Shown: positions 12,857-19,825 of the stretch, in pieces
Numbering within the stretch: position 1 is the first letter of the stretch
How the letters are laid out: every line of letters starts with the position of its first letter
Assembly: GCF_900129485.1 (NCBI RefSeq)
Contig: NZ_FQVW01000007.1
Coordinates: 24,688-88,687, forward strand
Length of the DNA stretch: 64,000 bases
Source of the DNA: Ornithinibacillus halophilus
GTDB taxonomy: Bacteria > Bacillota > Bacilli > Bacillales > Amphibacillaceae
Reading direction: 5' to 3'
The notes under the pieces: model-generated
Databases searched by the model: none
The model's input: the letters and a program-made list of their open reading frames with translations, nothing else
Told to the model about the DNA's origin: nothing
Position numbers and translations under genes: made by a program

Positions 12857-13350
12857 TGAGGGACTGTGCTTGTCGATGACTCTAGCTGGGTTTTAGTGAT
12901 GTTTACAGTAATCGAGAGGTGATCTCGATGCCGGAAGCGAATGAAAAAGACTGTCTAAGGTAATCGAGAGGTGGTCTCGATGCCGGAAGCGAAAGGAAAA
13001 GGCAGTCTACGGTAAACGAGAGTTGGTCTCGATGCCGGAAGCGAGCGCAAAGGGATGTCTACGGTAAACGAGAGGTGATCTCGATGCCGGAAGCGAAGGA
13101 AAGAGTCTGTCTACGGTAATCGACAGGTGCTCTCGATACCGGAAGCGAAGGAAAAGGACTGTCTACGGTAAACGAGAGGTGGTCTCGATGCCGGAAGCGA
13201 GCGCAAAGGGATGTCTACGGTAATCGATAGGTGCTCTCGATGCCGGAAGCGAAAGGAAAAGGCAGTCTACGGTAATCGATAGGTGGTCTCGATGCCGGAA
13301 GCGAAGGAAAAAGGCTGTTTACAGTAATCGAGAGGTGGTCTCGATACCTT
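12857..13350. repeat. Tandem 52-bp repeat array 2
   Basis: Units start at 12909, 12961, 13013, 13065, 13117, 13169, 13221, 13273 and 13325 (the last partial), exactly 52 bases apart, with a degenerate unit in phase at 12857. The consensus opens TAATCGAGAGGTGGTCTCGA, continues TGCCGGAAGCGAAAGGAAAA and closes GGCTGTCTACGG. Units are closer to each other than to those of array 1; for example the units at 13013 and 13169 are nearly identical. The ATCGAGA/TCTCGAT dyad and flanking CGG/CCG could form a hairpin. It does not code, since the period is not a multiple of three. Confidence 0.96.
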
Positions 13351-13578
13351 TTCAAGTCACATCAGCAATCAAATTCACCCGAAAACTAAGAAATATACAT
13401 CAGAAAAGAGTATATACTAAGAAAAAATCCTAAGAAATAATAAATAATCATTTAAATTGTTAAAAAGTTAAAAAGAAATAGTTGCAATCCTGAAAAACTG
13501 GGATTAAAATAAACCTATACCTAAAATGTTTCCTCGAGTAAACATTCGTTAATATATACAACAAAGGAGAAAAACAGA
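13351..13578. other. Gene-free stretch before the ZIP transporter
   Basis: It is very AT-rich, with a small AATCC...GGGATT hairpin near 13490 and one strong palindrome (listed separately). No ORF or RNA gene is seen. Confidence 0.6.
13525..13546. promoter_or_regulatory. 22-bp near-perfect palindrome upstream of the ZIP gene (candidate operator)
   Basis: AATGTTT (13525-13531) and AAACATT (13540-13546) are perfect inverted arms around CCTCGAGT, whose CTCGAG core is itself palindromic; only the two bases flanking the core fail to match. It lies 33 bases before the zupT ATG. The layout suits a dimeric metalloregulator of the DtxR/MntR or Fur type, but it does not match the Zur box seen at 54814, so the regulator is unknown. 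Confidence 0.5.
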
Positions 13579-14388
13579 ATGAGTCAAGAATTGATACTGG
13601 CTTTCTTGTTTACGTTATTTGCTGGTTTGGCTACTGGGATAGGTAGTTTGCTAGCCTTTTTTGCAAAAACCACTAATACGAAATTCTTATCCTTTGCTTT
13701 AGGTTTTTCAGCAGGTGTTATGATTTATGTTTCAATGGTTGATATTTTTTTCAAAGCAAAGGAATCGTTAGTTTCCGAACTAGGTGAGGTTAGTGGCTCA
13801 TGGTTAACTGTAGGTTCATTTTTTGCCGGAATGCTTTTCATAGCACTTATCGATCGATTCATACCGACTCAATCAAACCCTCATGAACTGAAAAAAGTAG
13901 AAGATATGAAGAAAAATGGGCATGTCACAAAAGATGCTGATTTAATGAAAATGGGAGTATTCACAGCATTAGCAATTGGAATACACAACTTCCCAGAAGG
14001 AATTGCAACTTTTATTTCAACTTTACAGGATCCTGCTTTAGGTTTTGCGATTGCTATAGCTATTGCAATTCATAATATTCCAGAGGGGATCGCCGTATCT
14101 GTTCCTATTTATTATGCAACTAATAGTAAGAAAAAAGCTTTTAAATTCTCTTTCTTATCAGGTTTAGCAGAACCAGTTGGTGCAATCGTAGCATTCTTAA
14201 TATTAATGCCATTTTTAACTGAAGTTATGTTTGGTGTCATCTTTGCAGCAGTTGCTGGGATAATGGTGTTCATATCACTAGATGAATTATTACCGGCAGC
14301 TAAAAAATATGATGAAGCTCACGTATCGATTTACGGTTTAATCAGTGGGATGGCTGTTATGGCAGTTAGTCTATTATTATTAATATAA
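13579..14388 (+). CDS. zupT: ZIP-family divalent metal transporter (ZupT-like)
   Basis: This 269-residue inner-membrane protein of the ZIP family imports zinc and related divalent metals. About eight hydrophobic helices are visible. The two paired metal-binding motifs IHNFPEGIATF (near residue 138) and IHNIPEGIAVS (near 167) are characteristic, and the segment between helices 3 and 4 is hydrophilic. AAAGGAGAAAAAC precedes the ATG. The gene sits alone between rnr and smpB, an insertion into a normally compact neighbourhood, with its own operator-like palindrome and terminator. Confidence 0.93.
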   Translation: MSQELILAFLFTLFAGLATGIGSLLAFFAKTTNTKFLSFALGFSAGVMIYVSMVDIFFKAKESLVSELGEVSGSWLTVGSFFAGMLFIALIDRFIPTQSNPHELKKVEDMKKNGHVTKDADLMKMGVFTALAIGIHNFPEGIATFISTLQDPALGFAIAIAIAIHNIPEGIAVSVPIYYATNSKKKAFKFSFLSGLAEPVGAIVAFLILMPFLTEVMFGVIFAAVAGIMVFISLDELLPAAKKYDEAHVSIYGLISGMAVMAVSLLLLI

Positions 14389-14419
14389 AAATGTAGCCTG
14401 AGTCAGGCTACATTTTTTT
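14387..14419. terminator. Intrinsic terminator between the ZIP gene and the convergent membrane-protein gene
   Basis: AAAATGTAGCCTG pairs with CAGGCTACATTTT around AGT, flanked by As and Ts, so it can act in both directions. Confidence 0.92.
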
Positions 14420-14957
14420 ATGATTGATACCATGCAATTAATTGGTCTTTTAACTGTTCATCTGTTACTTCTTTCACGCCAAAACCACTTATATCAATGA
14501 TTTTTAAATCTGGTTCTTTACTTAGTTTAACAATGCAATGTCCCTCTAAATATGTAGGAATAATGTCCTCGACCACTTCATTTTCAAAGTAATCCGTTAT
14601 TTTATTCTGCTCAGCTTCATCTACTGTCCAACCAACATCCATATTTCTTTTTACCGGTGGTGTAACTTTACCTTCATTTTTGTTGATTGAAATCTTTTTT
14701 TCTCCTGGAATTTTATGATTTAATGAGTGCAATAGCTTAATGACTTCCGAAAATCCAATAAAAATCATACCAATCACAAAATATGAAATTAAGGTGAATA
14801 AAAAACTAGTGAAACTAAATCCAACGTGGACGTCGCCAAAGAACGTATTGTAAGTATTAAGTTGTGTAGTCGATAATGCAAAAGCAACGATAACTCCTAA
14901 AACCATGATAGAAATCCCTATGATGTATAAAATCTTCGCAATTTTATTCTCTTCCAT
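14418..14957 (-). CDS. Uncharacterised two-helix membrane protein
   Basis: This 179-residue protein has two transmembrane helices (about residues 8-30 and 45-72) and then a cytosolic domain of about 105 residues with the segment NMDVGWTVDEAEQNKITDYF. The C-terminal half, with VPTYLEGHCIVKLSKEPDLKIIDISGFG-like spacing, looks like a small alpha/beta domain. I do not recognise the family. The ATG has an AGGTTT ribosome binding site. It is convergent with the ZIP gene and divergent from smpB; no partner is evident. Confidence 0.75.
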   Translation of the reverse strand: MEENKIAKILYIIGISIMVLGVIVAFALSTTQLNTYNTFFGDVHVGFSFTSFLFTLISYFVIGMIFIGFSEVIKLLHSLNHKIPGEKKISINKNEGKVTPPVKRNMDVGWTVDEAEQNKITDYFENEVVEDIIPTYLEGHCIVKLSKEPDLKIIDISGFGVKEVTDEQLKDQLIAWYQS

Positions 14958-15104
14958 TTTTAAACCTCCAATCTACCATATGATTTCTCCATTAATAGTT
15001 TAAACTCCTTTAATTGTGGATGATTTTTTTAGCAATACCTCAATTGGAATATATGCGTTTATTTGATACAATAGAAGGCACGGAAGAAACAGGAGGAAAG
15101 CGTT

Positions 15105-15572
15105 ATGCCAAAAGGTCAAGGGAAAGTGATTGCACAAAATAAAAAAGCATCACATGATTATTTTATAGAAGATACGTATGAAGCAGGGATTGTATTAAAA
15201 GGTACGGAAATAAAATCGCTTCGTGCTGGTAGAGTGAATTTAAAAGATTCCCATGCCAGAATTGACCGAAGAGGAGAAGTGCAACTCGTTAACTTGCATA
15301 TATCTGAGTATGAACAAGGAAATCGATTCAATCATGATCCTACAAGATCTAGAAAGCTTCTTTTACACAGGAAAGAAATTGATAAATTAATTGGACTAAC
15401 ACAACAACAAGGTTATGCCTTAGTGCCGTTAAAGATTTATATAAAAAATGGGTTTGCAAAAGTATTAATTGGCCTAGGTAAAGGTAAGAAGAAATATGAC
15501 AAACGTGAGGACTTGAAGAAAAAACAAATGAAGCGAGACATTGACCGAGCAATCAAAGATTCCATGAGATAG
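15105..15572 (+). CDS. smpB: SsrA-binding protein SmpB
   Basis: This 155-residue OB-fold RNA-binding protein delivers tmRNA to stalled ribosomes. Diagnostic segments are [39 protein letters not shown], the [13 protein letters not shown] loop and the basic C-terminal tail [21 protein letters not shown], which enters the ribosomal A site and mRNA path. AGGAGGAAAGCGTT precedes the ATG. ssrA, the RNA partner, starts 142 bases downstream and has its own promoter. Confidence 0.98.
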   Translation: MPKGQGKVIAQNKKASHDYFIEDTYEAGIVLKGTEIKSLRAGRVNLKDSHARIDRRGEVQLVNLHISEYEQGNRFNHDPTRSRKLLLHRKEIDKLIGLTQQQGYALVPLKIYIKNGFAKVLIGLGKGKKKYDKREDLKKKQMKRDIDRAIKDSMR

Positions 15573-15615
15573 TAATTCTGGTGGAAACTACCAAGTCGTT
15601 AAATTTGACAACACC

Positions 15616-15643
15616 TTGAAAGATTATGTATGTATGCTATAAT
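15616..15643 (+). promoter_or_regulatory. Probable sigma-A promoter of ssrA
   Basis: TTGAAA (15616-15621) and TATAAT (15638-15643) are 16 bases apart. Transcription would start near 15650, leaving a leader of about 64 bases to be removed by RNase P. A TTGACA at 15605 is too far from the -10 box. Confidence 0.7.
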
Positions 15644-15713
15644 AAGAATTGTAGTAAGCGAGTGAACAACTTGCTTATGAAGCTCGATACTATCTTGAGC
15701 GTTTCTCTTATAT

Positions 15714-16384
15714 GGGGGCGTTACGGATTCGACAGGGGTAGGTTGAGCTTAGGTTGCGCGTCGAGGTTACGGCTCGTAAAACGTTATTCGCCTAAATATA
15801 ACTGGCAAAGAAAACAACAACTTTGCTTTCGCTGCGTAAGCAGTCGTAAGCAGATCCTTCCTGCTATTGCCTGTGTGGCAGATTGAAGGGTCTCAACTTT
15901 AGCAGGCTATCCTGTCATCCACCGTCTGAGGATGATTTGGGAAACCAATCAGACTAGCTACCCGAAAGCCTGTTGGTAGGCTGTAGGGATAGCGAATGAT
16001 AATATACCAACTACACGTGTAGAAGCCTAAGTGGCAATATCTCTGGACGTGGGTTCGATTAGTAATTAGTCGCCTTTTGTGGTAACACAAAAGTGAAAAT
16101 CCGGCTTTATCGGTGAAACCTAAGTTGCATAAAGTGAATGTTCATTAGAATACTTTTTGATCATCCCTTAAAGCAATAGGGCAATGCCGAGCGGTATGTG
16201 GAGCAATCCAACAGCCGTGTATCGACTTATAGGCTGCCTTCAAGGTAGTACTAGGATACAGGATGCTGCTTTCTAAGCAAATATAAATTCTGTATAATAC
16301 GCCGGGGGACCTGGTTAGACAGGTTCAAGATATAGTCAGTGCCATGACGAAAGCATGGAATAGCACGTCCCACCGTCTCCACCA
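15714..16384 (+). ncRNA. ssrA: Transfer-messenger RNA (tmRNA), interrupted by a group I intron
   Basis: The 5' end GGGGGCGTTACGGATTCGAC and the 3' end CGTCTCC-ACCA form the seven-base-pair acceptor stem (two G-U pairs). The tag frame at 15804-15839 reads GKENNNFAFAA-stop, so the peptide is (A)GKENNNFAFAA, ending in the degradation signal expected for Bacillaceae. The T arm is split: GTGGGTTCGAT ends at 16059 and TCCCAC resumes at 16368, and joining them gives a seven-base T loop. Removing 16060-16367 leaves a 363-nt tmRNA of normal size. It rescues ribosomes stalled on defective mRNA together with SmpB. Confidence 0.96.
16060..16367 (+). other. Group I self-splicing intron in the tmRNA T loop
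   Basis: The 308-nt insert has no ORF. The 5' exon ends in U (16059) and the intron ends in G (16367), as group I splicing requires. A guide sequence GUCG at 16069-16072 pairs with exon CGAU, giving the U-G wobble at the splice site. A GNRA-capped hairpin (CTTTTGTG-GTAA-CACAAAAG, 16074-16093) can be P2. The conserved AAGATATAGTC at 16327-16337 is the typical 3' half of P7, and its AGTC pairs with GACT at 16224-16227. Group I introns in tmRNA T loops have been reported before in bacteria. Confidence 0.9.
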
Positions 16385-16405
16385 ATACATAATTGGTGGT
16401 TTTTT
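16379..16405 (+). terminator. Intrinsic terminator of ssrA
   Basis: CCACCAAT, which includes the tmRNA 3' CCA, pairs with ATTGGTGG around ACATA and is followed by six Ts. Confidence 0.9.
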
Positions 16406-16420
16406 ATTTTCAATCAATCA

Positions 16421-16458
16421 AAGCACTGCTCTTAATTTAATGGAGCAGTGCTTTTTCT
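16421..16458. terminator. Second hairpin terminator between ssrA and the DUF389 gene
   Basis: AAGCACTGCTC pairs with GAGCAGTGCTT around an 11-base AT-rich loop and is followed by Ts on the plus strand. It can back up the ssrA terminator and lies 30 bases past the convergent DUF389 gene. Confidence 0.75.
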
Positions 16459-16487
16459 AATTCTACGTGAAAAAATAAAGTTTCATT

Positions 16488-17507
16488 TTATACCAAATCC
16501 ACGTGCTGACTAAATAATATTGCAATAATAAGTAAAATAATAATTACACTAACAAATACTATTGAAAGTTTTCGTGATGTTTTAGCTCGGTCCACTTCAT
16601 CCCATTTAACCGGGCGAATGCCACTTAACGAGAATACTGTAATTGCAGCTAAAATAACAGAAGTGATATTCCCAAGTAGGAGAAGTCCTGAACCATATGC
16701 CTCTTGCCACATCCCAGAACCAATTGTCATGCCCAAAACTACGGTAGGAGGTAAAAGGGCAACAGCAACCATTACTCCAACTAACGAACCAGGTAAACGA
16801 TTTAGAATAGATAGTGCACCAGCTGTTCCTGATGCTAAAGCCAATACGATATCAGATATGTTTACATGGGTTCTGGTATAGAATTCACTACTTTCCAATG
16901 GGACGGGAAAGAAAAAGGTAAACAATATTGAAATTCCTATCACAATTAAAATTGCAAAAGATAGAGTTGTAAAGGAACTTCTTAATAATTGGAATTCACC
17001 CAGGATGGAAGAAAATGCGATAGCTATTGTTGGTCCAAGCATAGGTGCGATAACCATTGCACCTATAATAACGGCTTGACTATTTTGAATGAATCCAATT
17101 GTTACTACGACCGCAGAAATAATCACTAACAATGTATACGTTATAGTAATATGACTTGATTTTTTAATGTTTCCTAATAATTCTTGACGGCTTGCCCTTT
17201 GGAGCTTATTTTCGTCTTCATCATCTGAATCGACTCTTTTTTTCTCTTCTTCCTCATCAGTTGACCTCCTGATATACGTCTGCACCGGAAAAAGTAATAC
17301 TTCAAAGCCATCAACTACATTTGATATCTCTTCAAAGTAATTGAGGATTTCCTCGGTATTTTTTGTTTCTACTAATACACGAATTAATTTCCTTTCCTTT
17401 GATTCTAATGAAACCCAATAGGACATATGTGGAAATTCCTTTAGGGAACCATCGACTTTCTCAAAAAATTTATTAGGAACATACGCCTCAATTAATTGGA
17501 TATCCAC
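16488..17507 (-). CDS. DUF389 family membrane protein
   Basis: This protein of about 339 residues has an N-terminal cytosolic domain (1-100), an acidic linker (STDEEEEKKRVDSDDEDE) and a C-terminal domain with about six transmembrane helices. The membrane part opens with NSQAVIIGAMVIAPMLGPTIAIA and contains ALASGTAGALSILNRLPGSLVGVMVAVALLPPTVVLGM, as in the DUF389/TIGR00341 family of unknown function. A GGAG site eight bases upstream favours the GTG at 17507 over the GTG at 17516. It is divergent from the spore-coat-like operon. Confidence 0.88.
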   Translation of the reverse strand: MDIQLIEAYVPNKFFEKVDGSLKEFPHMSYWVSLESKERKLIRVLVETKNTEEILNYFEEISNVVDGFEVLLFPVQTYIRRSTDEEEEKKRVDSDDEDENKLQRASRQELLGNIKKSSHITITYTLLVIISAVVVTIGFIQNSQAVIIGAMVIAPMLGPTIAIAFSSILGEFQLLRSSFTTLSFAILIVIGISILFTFFFPVPLESSEFYTRTHVNISDIVLALASGTAGALSILNRLPGSLVGVMVAVALLPPTVVLGMTIGSGMWQEAYGSGLLLLGNITSVILAAITVFSLSGIRPVKWDEVDRAKTSRKLSIVFVSVIIILLIIAILFSQHVDLV

Positions 17508-17575
17508 CCATCTCACTCCATTAATTAATGATTACTATATAGTCTTTCCAATTCAACTCATATAAAAATACTCAT

Positions 17576-17584
17576 CATAGGATA
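17576..17584 (+). promoter_or_regulatory. Possible sporulation-sigma -10 element
   Basis: CATAGGATA fits the CATAnnnTA -10 pattern of mother-cell sigma factors E and K. It is 48 bases before the first CotF-like gene. I see no convincing -35 box. Confidence 0.35.
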
Positions 17585-17631
17585 AATTACACTTTAAAAT
17601 GAAAACTATAAGTAATGGAGGTGTAAGCAAA

Positions 17632-17847
17632 ATGGAAAGCCAGAATTTTGGAGTACATGAAATTACCGACTTTAGAGAATTAACGAGTTTTAAAATATCT
17701 TGCCTTACCCAATCAAAAAAACGATTGGATATGGCACAGGATCCTCAGCTTAAAAACATAGTAAGTGAAAGCATACTGCAAGGAGAGAAATGCATTACAG
17801 AAATGCAAGAATTACTTAACAAGGCTACAAACCAATTTTTACAGTAA
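17632..17847 (+). CDS. CotF-like small spore coat protein, N-terminal-type (first of four)
   Basis: This 71-residue helical protein carries the segment GVHEITDFRELTSFKISCLTQS, as in the N-terminal half of spore coat protein CotF and the short YraG-type paralogues of Bacillus. A GGAGGTG site fixes the ATG at 17632; the frame opens earlier without a ribosome binding site. It alternates with Coat_F-domain proteins in a four-gene operon (short, long, short, long). Function is inferred to be in the spore coat or outer layers; no biochemical role is known to me. Confidence 0.75.
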   Translation: MESQNFGVHEITDFRELTSFKISCLTQSKKRLDMAQDPQLKNIVSESILQGEKCITEMQELLNKATNQFLQ

Positions 17848-17861
17848 AAGGAGAAATAGGT

Positions 17862-18134
17862 ATGGCAAATAAGGAATTAAGTTTTACCGATCAAGCGATT
17901 GCATCGGATATGTTATTTGAATCAAAAGCTGCAATTAAAGATATAGCAACAGCATTAACAGAAACAACTTCCTCTGAGATACGAACATTTTTAAAGAAAG
18001 AGTTAAAAAGTGCTATTAAACAACATGGACAAATTTATAACTATTTACATGAGAAAGGAATCTATGATGCATATAACGTGCAAGCGCAAATTTCAAATGA
18101 TGTAGATTATGGTAATGAAGCATTAAAACAGTGA
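17862..18134 (+). CDS. Coat_F-domain spore protein
   Basis: This 90-residue protein matches the ferritin-like, four-helix Coat_F domain: LSFTDQAIASDMLFESKAAIKDIATALTE at the N-terminus and HGQIYNYLHEKGIYDAY near residue 60. It corresponds to the C-terminal half of CotF, found as separate YraF/YraD proteins in Bacillus subtilis. AAAGGAGAAATAGGT precedes the ATG, 14 bases behind the previous gene. Presumably made in the mother cell during sporulation. Confidence 0.82.
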   Translation: MANKELSFTDQAIASDMLFESKAAIKDIATALTETTSSEIRTFLKKELKSAIKQHGQIYNYLHEKGIYDAYNVQAQISNDVDYGNEALKQ

Positions 18135-18145
18135 GAGGTGATAAT

Positions 18146-18334
18146 ATGCAAGATAATTTAGGTGTTCATGAATCATTGGAATTACAAGAAATTATGTCAT
18201 TTAAAAGTCTATGTCTAACAAAAGCATCTGTTATGAAGGCACTTGTAACCGATGAAACGTTAAAAGGATTAATGGAGCAAGATGCAATGATGCACACACG
18301 TCATCTTGAAGAGTTGAAGAGTCATCTAAATTAA
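18146..18334 (+). CDS. CotF-like small spore coat protein, N-terminal-type (third of four)
   Basis: This 62-residue paralogue of the gene at 17632 shares the core GVHESLELQEIMSFKSLCLTK. The AGAGGTGA site at 18133-18140 supports the ATG at 18146 rather than the upstream GTG at 18131. The pair 17632/17862 and the pair 18146/18347 look like a duplicated two-gene module. Confidence 0.75.
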   Translation: MQDNLGVHESLELQEIMSFKSLCLTKASVMKALVTDETLKGLMEQDAMMHTRHLEELKSHLN

Positions 18335-18346
18335 GGAGGATTCCTC

Positions 18347-18646
18347 GTGAACAAGTTTATAGAAAAATTAACGGGAATGACTGATTTAACGGATCAAGTC
18401 ATTGCTACCGATATTTTAATTGCTGCTAAGTCTGAAGTAAGAAATTATGCTTTGGCAATAACAGAAACTGCTAGTCCAGCGGTCAGAGAAACATTAACTA
18501 AACAATTAGATGAGGCAATTGATTTTCATGAACAAATGACGAATTACATGATTGACAATGGATATTATTATCCTAATGATACGAAAAAACAACTTGAGTT
18601 AAATCTTAAAACAGCTGATACGGCATTAAATCTAGCGAATAATTAA
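18347..18646 (+). CDS. Coat_F-domain spore protein (second copy)
   Basis: This 99-residue protein is a paralogue of the one at 17862, with LTDQVIATDILIAAKSEVRNYALAITETASP and HEQMTNYMIDNGYYYP. It starts with GTG behind AAGGAGGA at a six-base spacing. It is the last gene of the operon and is followed by an intrinsic terminator. Confidence 0.8.
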   Translation: MNKFIEKLTGMTDLTDQVIATDILIAAKSEVRNYALAITETASPAVRETLTKQLDEAIDFHEQMTNYMIDNGYYYPNDTKKQLELNLKTADTALNLANN

Positions 18647-18652
18647 TAAAAA

Positions 18653-18689
18653 AGGAGAGCGATTTTATAAGAAAATCAGCTCTCTTTTT
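18653..18689 (+). terminator. Intrinsic terminator of the CotF-like operon
   Basis: GAGAGCGATTTT pairs with AAAATCAGCTCTC (one mismatch) around a short loop, then five Ts. Confidence 0.88.
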
Positions 18690-18702
18690 AACCCCGCATG
18701 TA

Positions 18703-18837
18703 ACGGGCAGTAATACCCTAAACGAGAATACTATGAGGCGCAGCCAAAGAGGATAAGTGGGGGATAAACTGCCCGTAAATGTCCGATTCGATTCAACTAA
18801 CAATCAGTGGGGGATAAAAGAAAACCCCCACTGATTG
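18703..18837. repeat. Structured intergenic element with two long stems
   Basis: ACGGGCAGT (18703-18711) pairs perfectly with ACTGCCCGT (18768-18776), and CAATCAGTGGGGG (18801-18813) pairs perfectly with CCCCCACTGATTG (18825-18837). The motif AGTGGGGGATAAA occurs twice, at 18756 and 18806, so the CCCCCACT arm could pair with either copy. No ORF. It resembles a mobile or RNA-encoding intergenic element; I cannot name it. Confidence 0.6.
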
Positions 18838-18911
18838 AAGTTTCACTTTATGTTACTATGAACTATAGAATGAAATTTCGGTAAATTTAGTTAGAAAAAC
18901 CTAATCTTAAT

Positions 18912-18941
18912 TGCAACCTTTTTTAATTAGACTGCATCTAA
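18912..18941 (+). promoter_or_regulatory. Candidate ECF-type autoregulatory promoter
   Basis: TGCAACCTTTTTT (from 18912) is a typical ECF -35 element with its T-rich extension. CATCTAA (18935-18941) follows 17 bases after TGCAAC, as an ECF -10 element. Transcription would begin just before the sigma gene's ribosome binding site. Confidence 0.6.
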
Positions 18942-18966
18942 GTATTAAGGAGGGAGGGGAGCTAGC

Positions 18967-19551
18967 TTGTGCCTTGTCGACAGGTTGAAGAGAAAAGAAG
19001 AAAGTGCACTTCAAGAATTAATGAACGAGTATGGAGATTATCTCATCCGAACGGCGTATCTTTTATTGAAGGATCATCAAACAGCTGAGGAAGCTGTGCA
19101 AGATACGTTTATTACGGCATTTGATAAAATTGAGCAGTTAGATGAGGCGGATAAGTTAAAAAGCTGGCTCACCACCATTGTTCTTAATCGATGTCGATCG
19201 CAAATGAGAAAATGGAGTTGGAAAAATATCTTTCTAAACTTCGATACAGTTGAAAGAATCAAAGAAGATGAAGGGGCACCGAGTCCAGAAGAAGAATTAA
19301 TGGACTTAGTATGGAATCAGAATTTAAGCCATGCGATTCAGAAGCTAGATTACAAGTATCGTGAGGTTATTACATTATTCTATTTTAACGAACTTAAAAT
19401 ACCAGAGATTGCTAGTTATACAAATTCGAAGGGAAATACGGTTAAGTCACGATTGAAGAGAGGACGTCTCTTATTAAAAGAATTATTAATGGAAGGAGAG
19501 GAAGGTTTTAATGAACGAGAAGAAAAGATTCAAAAATCAGCTCGATCATGA
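18967..19551 (+). CDS. ECF-family RNA polymerase sigma factor
   Basis: This 194-residue sigma-70 family protein has only regions 2 and 4. Region 2 spans about residues 15-85 with YLIRTAYLLLKDHQTAEEAVQDTF and KSWLTTIVLNRCRS. Region 4 spans about 115-180 with REVITLFYFNELKIPEIASYT and the recognition helix GNTVKSRLKRGRLLLKELL. The start is TTG behind a very purine-rich AGGAGGGAGGGGAG. The next gene overlaps its end by 41 bases and is a single-helix membrane protein, the usual place for the anti-sigma factor. Stimulus unknown. Confidence 0.92.
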   Translation: MCLVDRLKRKEESALQELMNEYGDYLIRTAYLLLKDHQTAEEAVQDTFITAFDKIEQLDEADKLKSWLTTIVLNRCRSQMRKWSWKNIFLNFDTVERIKEDEGAPSPEEELMDLVWNQNLSHAIQKLDYKYREVITLFYFNELKIPEIASYTNSKGNTVKSRLKRGRLLLKELLMEGEEGFNEREEKIQKSARS

Positions 19552-19825
19552 ATTACAAAATATCCATTTTAACAAACAAGAAGAAGTACTTGATAAAGCG
19601 TATCCAACAACATGGAAGCAGAAGCTTTCTAAATTGTGGAATAAAGAAATCGATATCCCTCTCCTACCTGTTGGTGCAGTATTTGTATTAATGTTATTTG
19701 GTTATGGGTATAAGGATATTTTCAACAATGATCGCATGTATGAAGATAAAGAATTAGTTGAGATTGCTGGTAACACATATTGGAAGGATGAGTTAGAGAA
19801 GGTGATGGGCAAATATGAAGATTAG
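19511..19825 (+). CDS. Putative anti-sigma factor, single-pass membrane protein
   Basis: This 104-residue protein has a cytosolic N-terminus of about 50 charged residues, one transmembrane helix (about 52-67, IPLLPVGAVFVLMLFGYGY) and an extracytoplasmic tail. No zinc-binding HxxxCxxC motif is present, so it is not a ZAS-type anti-sigma. The call rests on position (41-base overlap with the ECF gene) and topology. GGAGAGGAAGG precedes the ATG. Confidence 0.6.
   Translation: MNEKKRFKNQLDHELQNIHFNKQEEVLDKAYPTTWKQKLSKLWNKEIDIPLLPVGAVFVLMLFGYGYKDIFNNDRMYEDKELVEIAGNTYWKDELEKVMGKYED

Noticed and set aside
14418..14957. Assigning the small membrane protein as a partner of the ZIP transporter
   Set aside because: The genes are convergent with a shared terminator, so co-regulation is not supported.
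15626..15886. 86-codon open frame over the start of ssrA
   Set aside because: It overlaps the conserved tmRNA 5' half and has no homology or ribosome binding site of its own.
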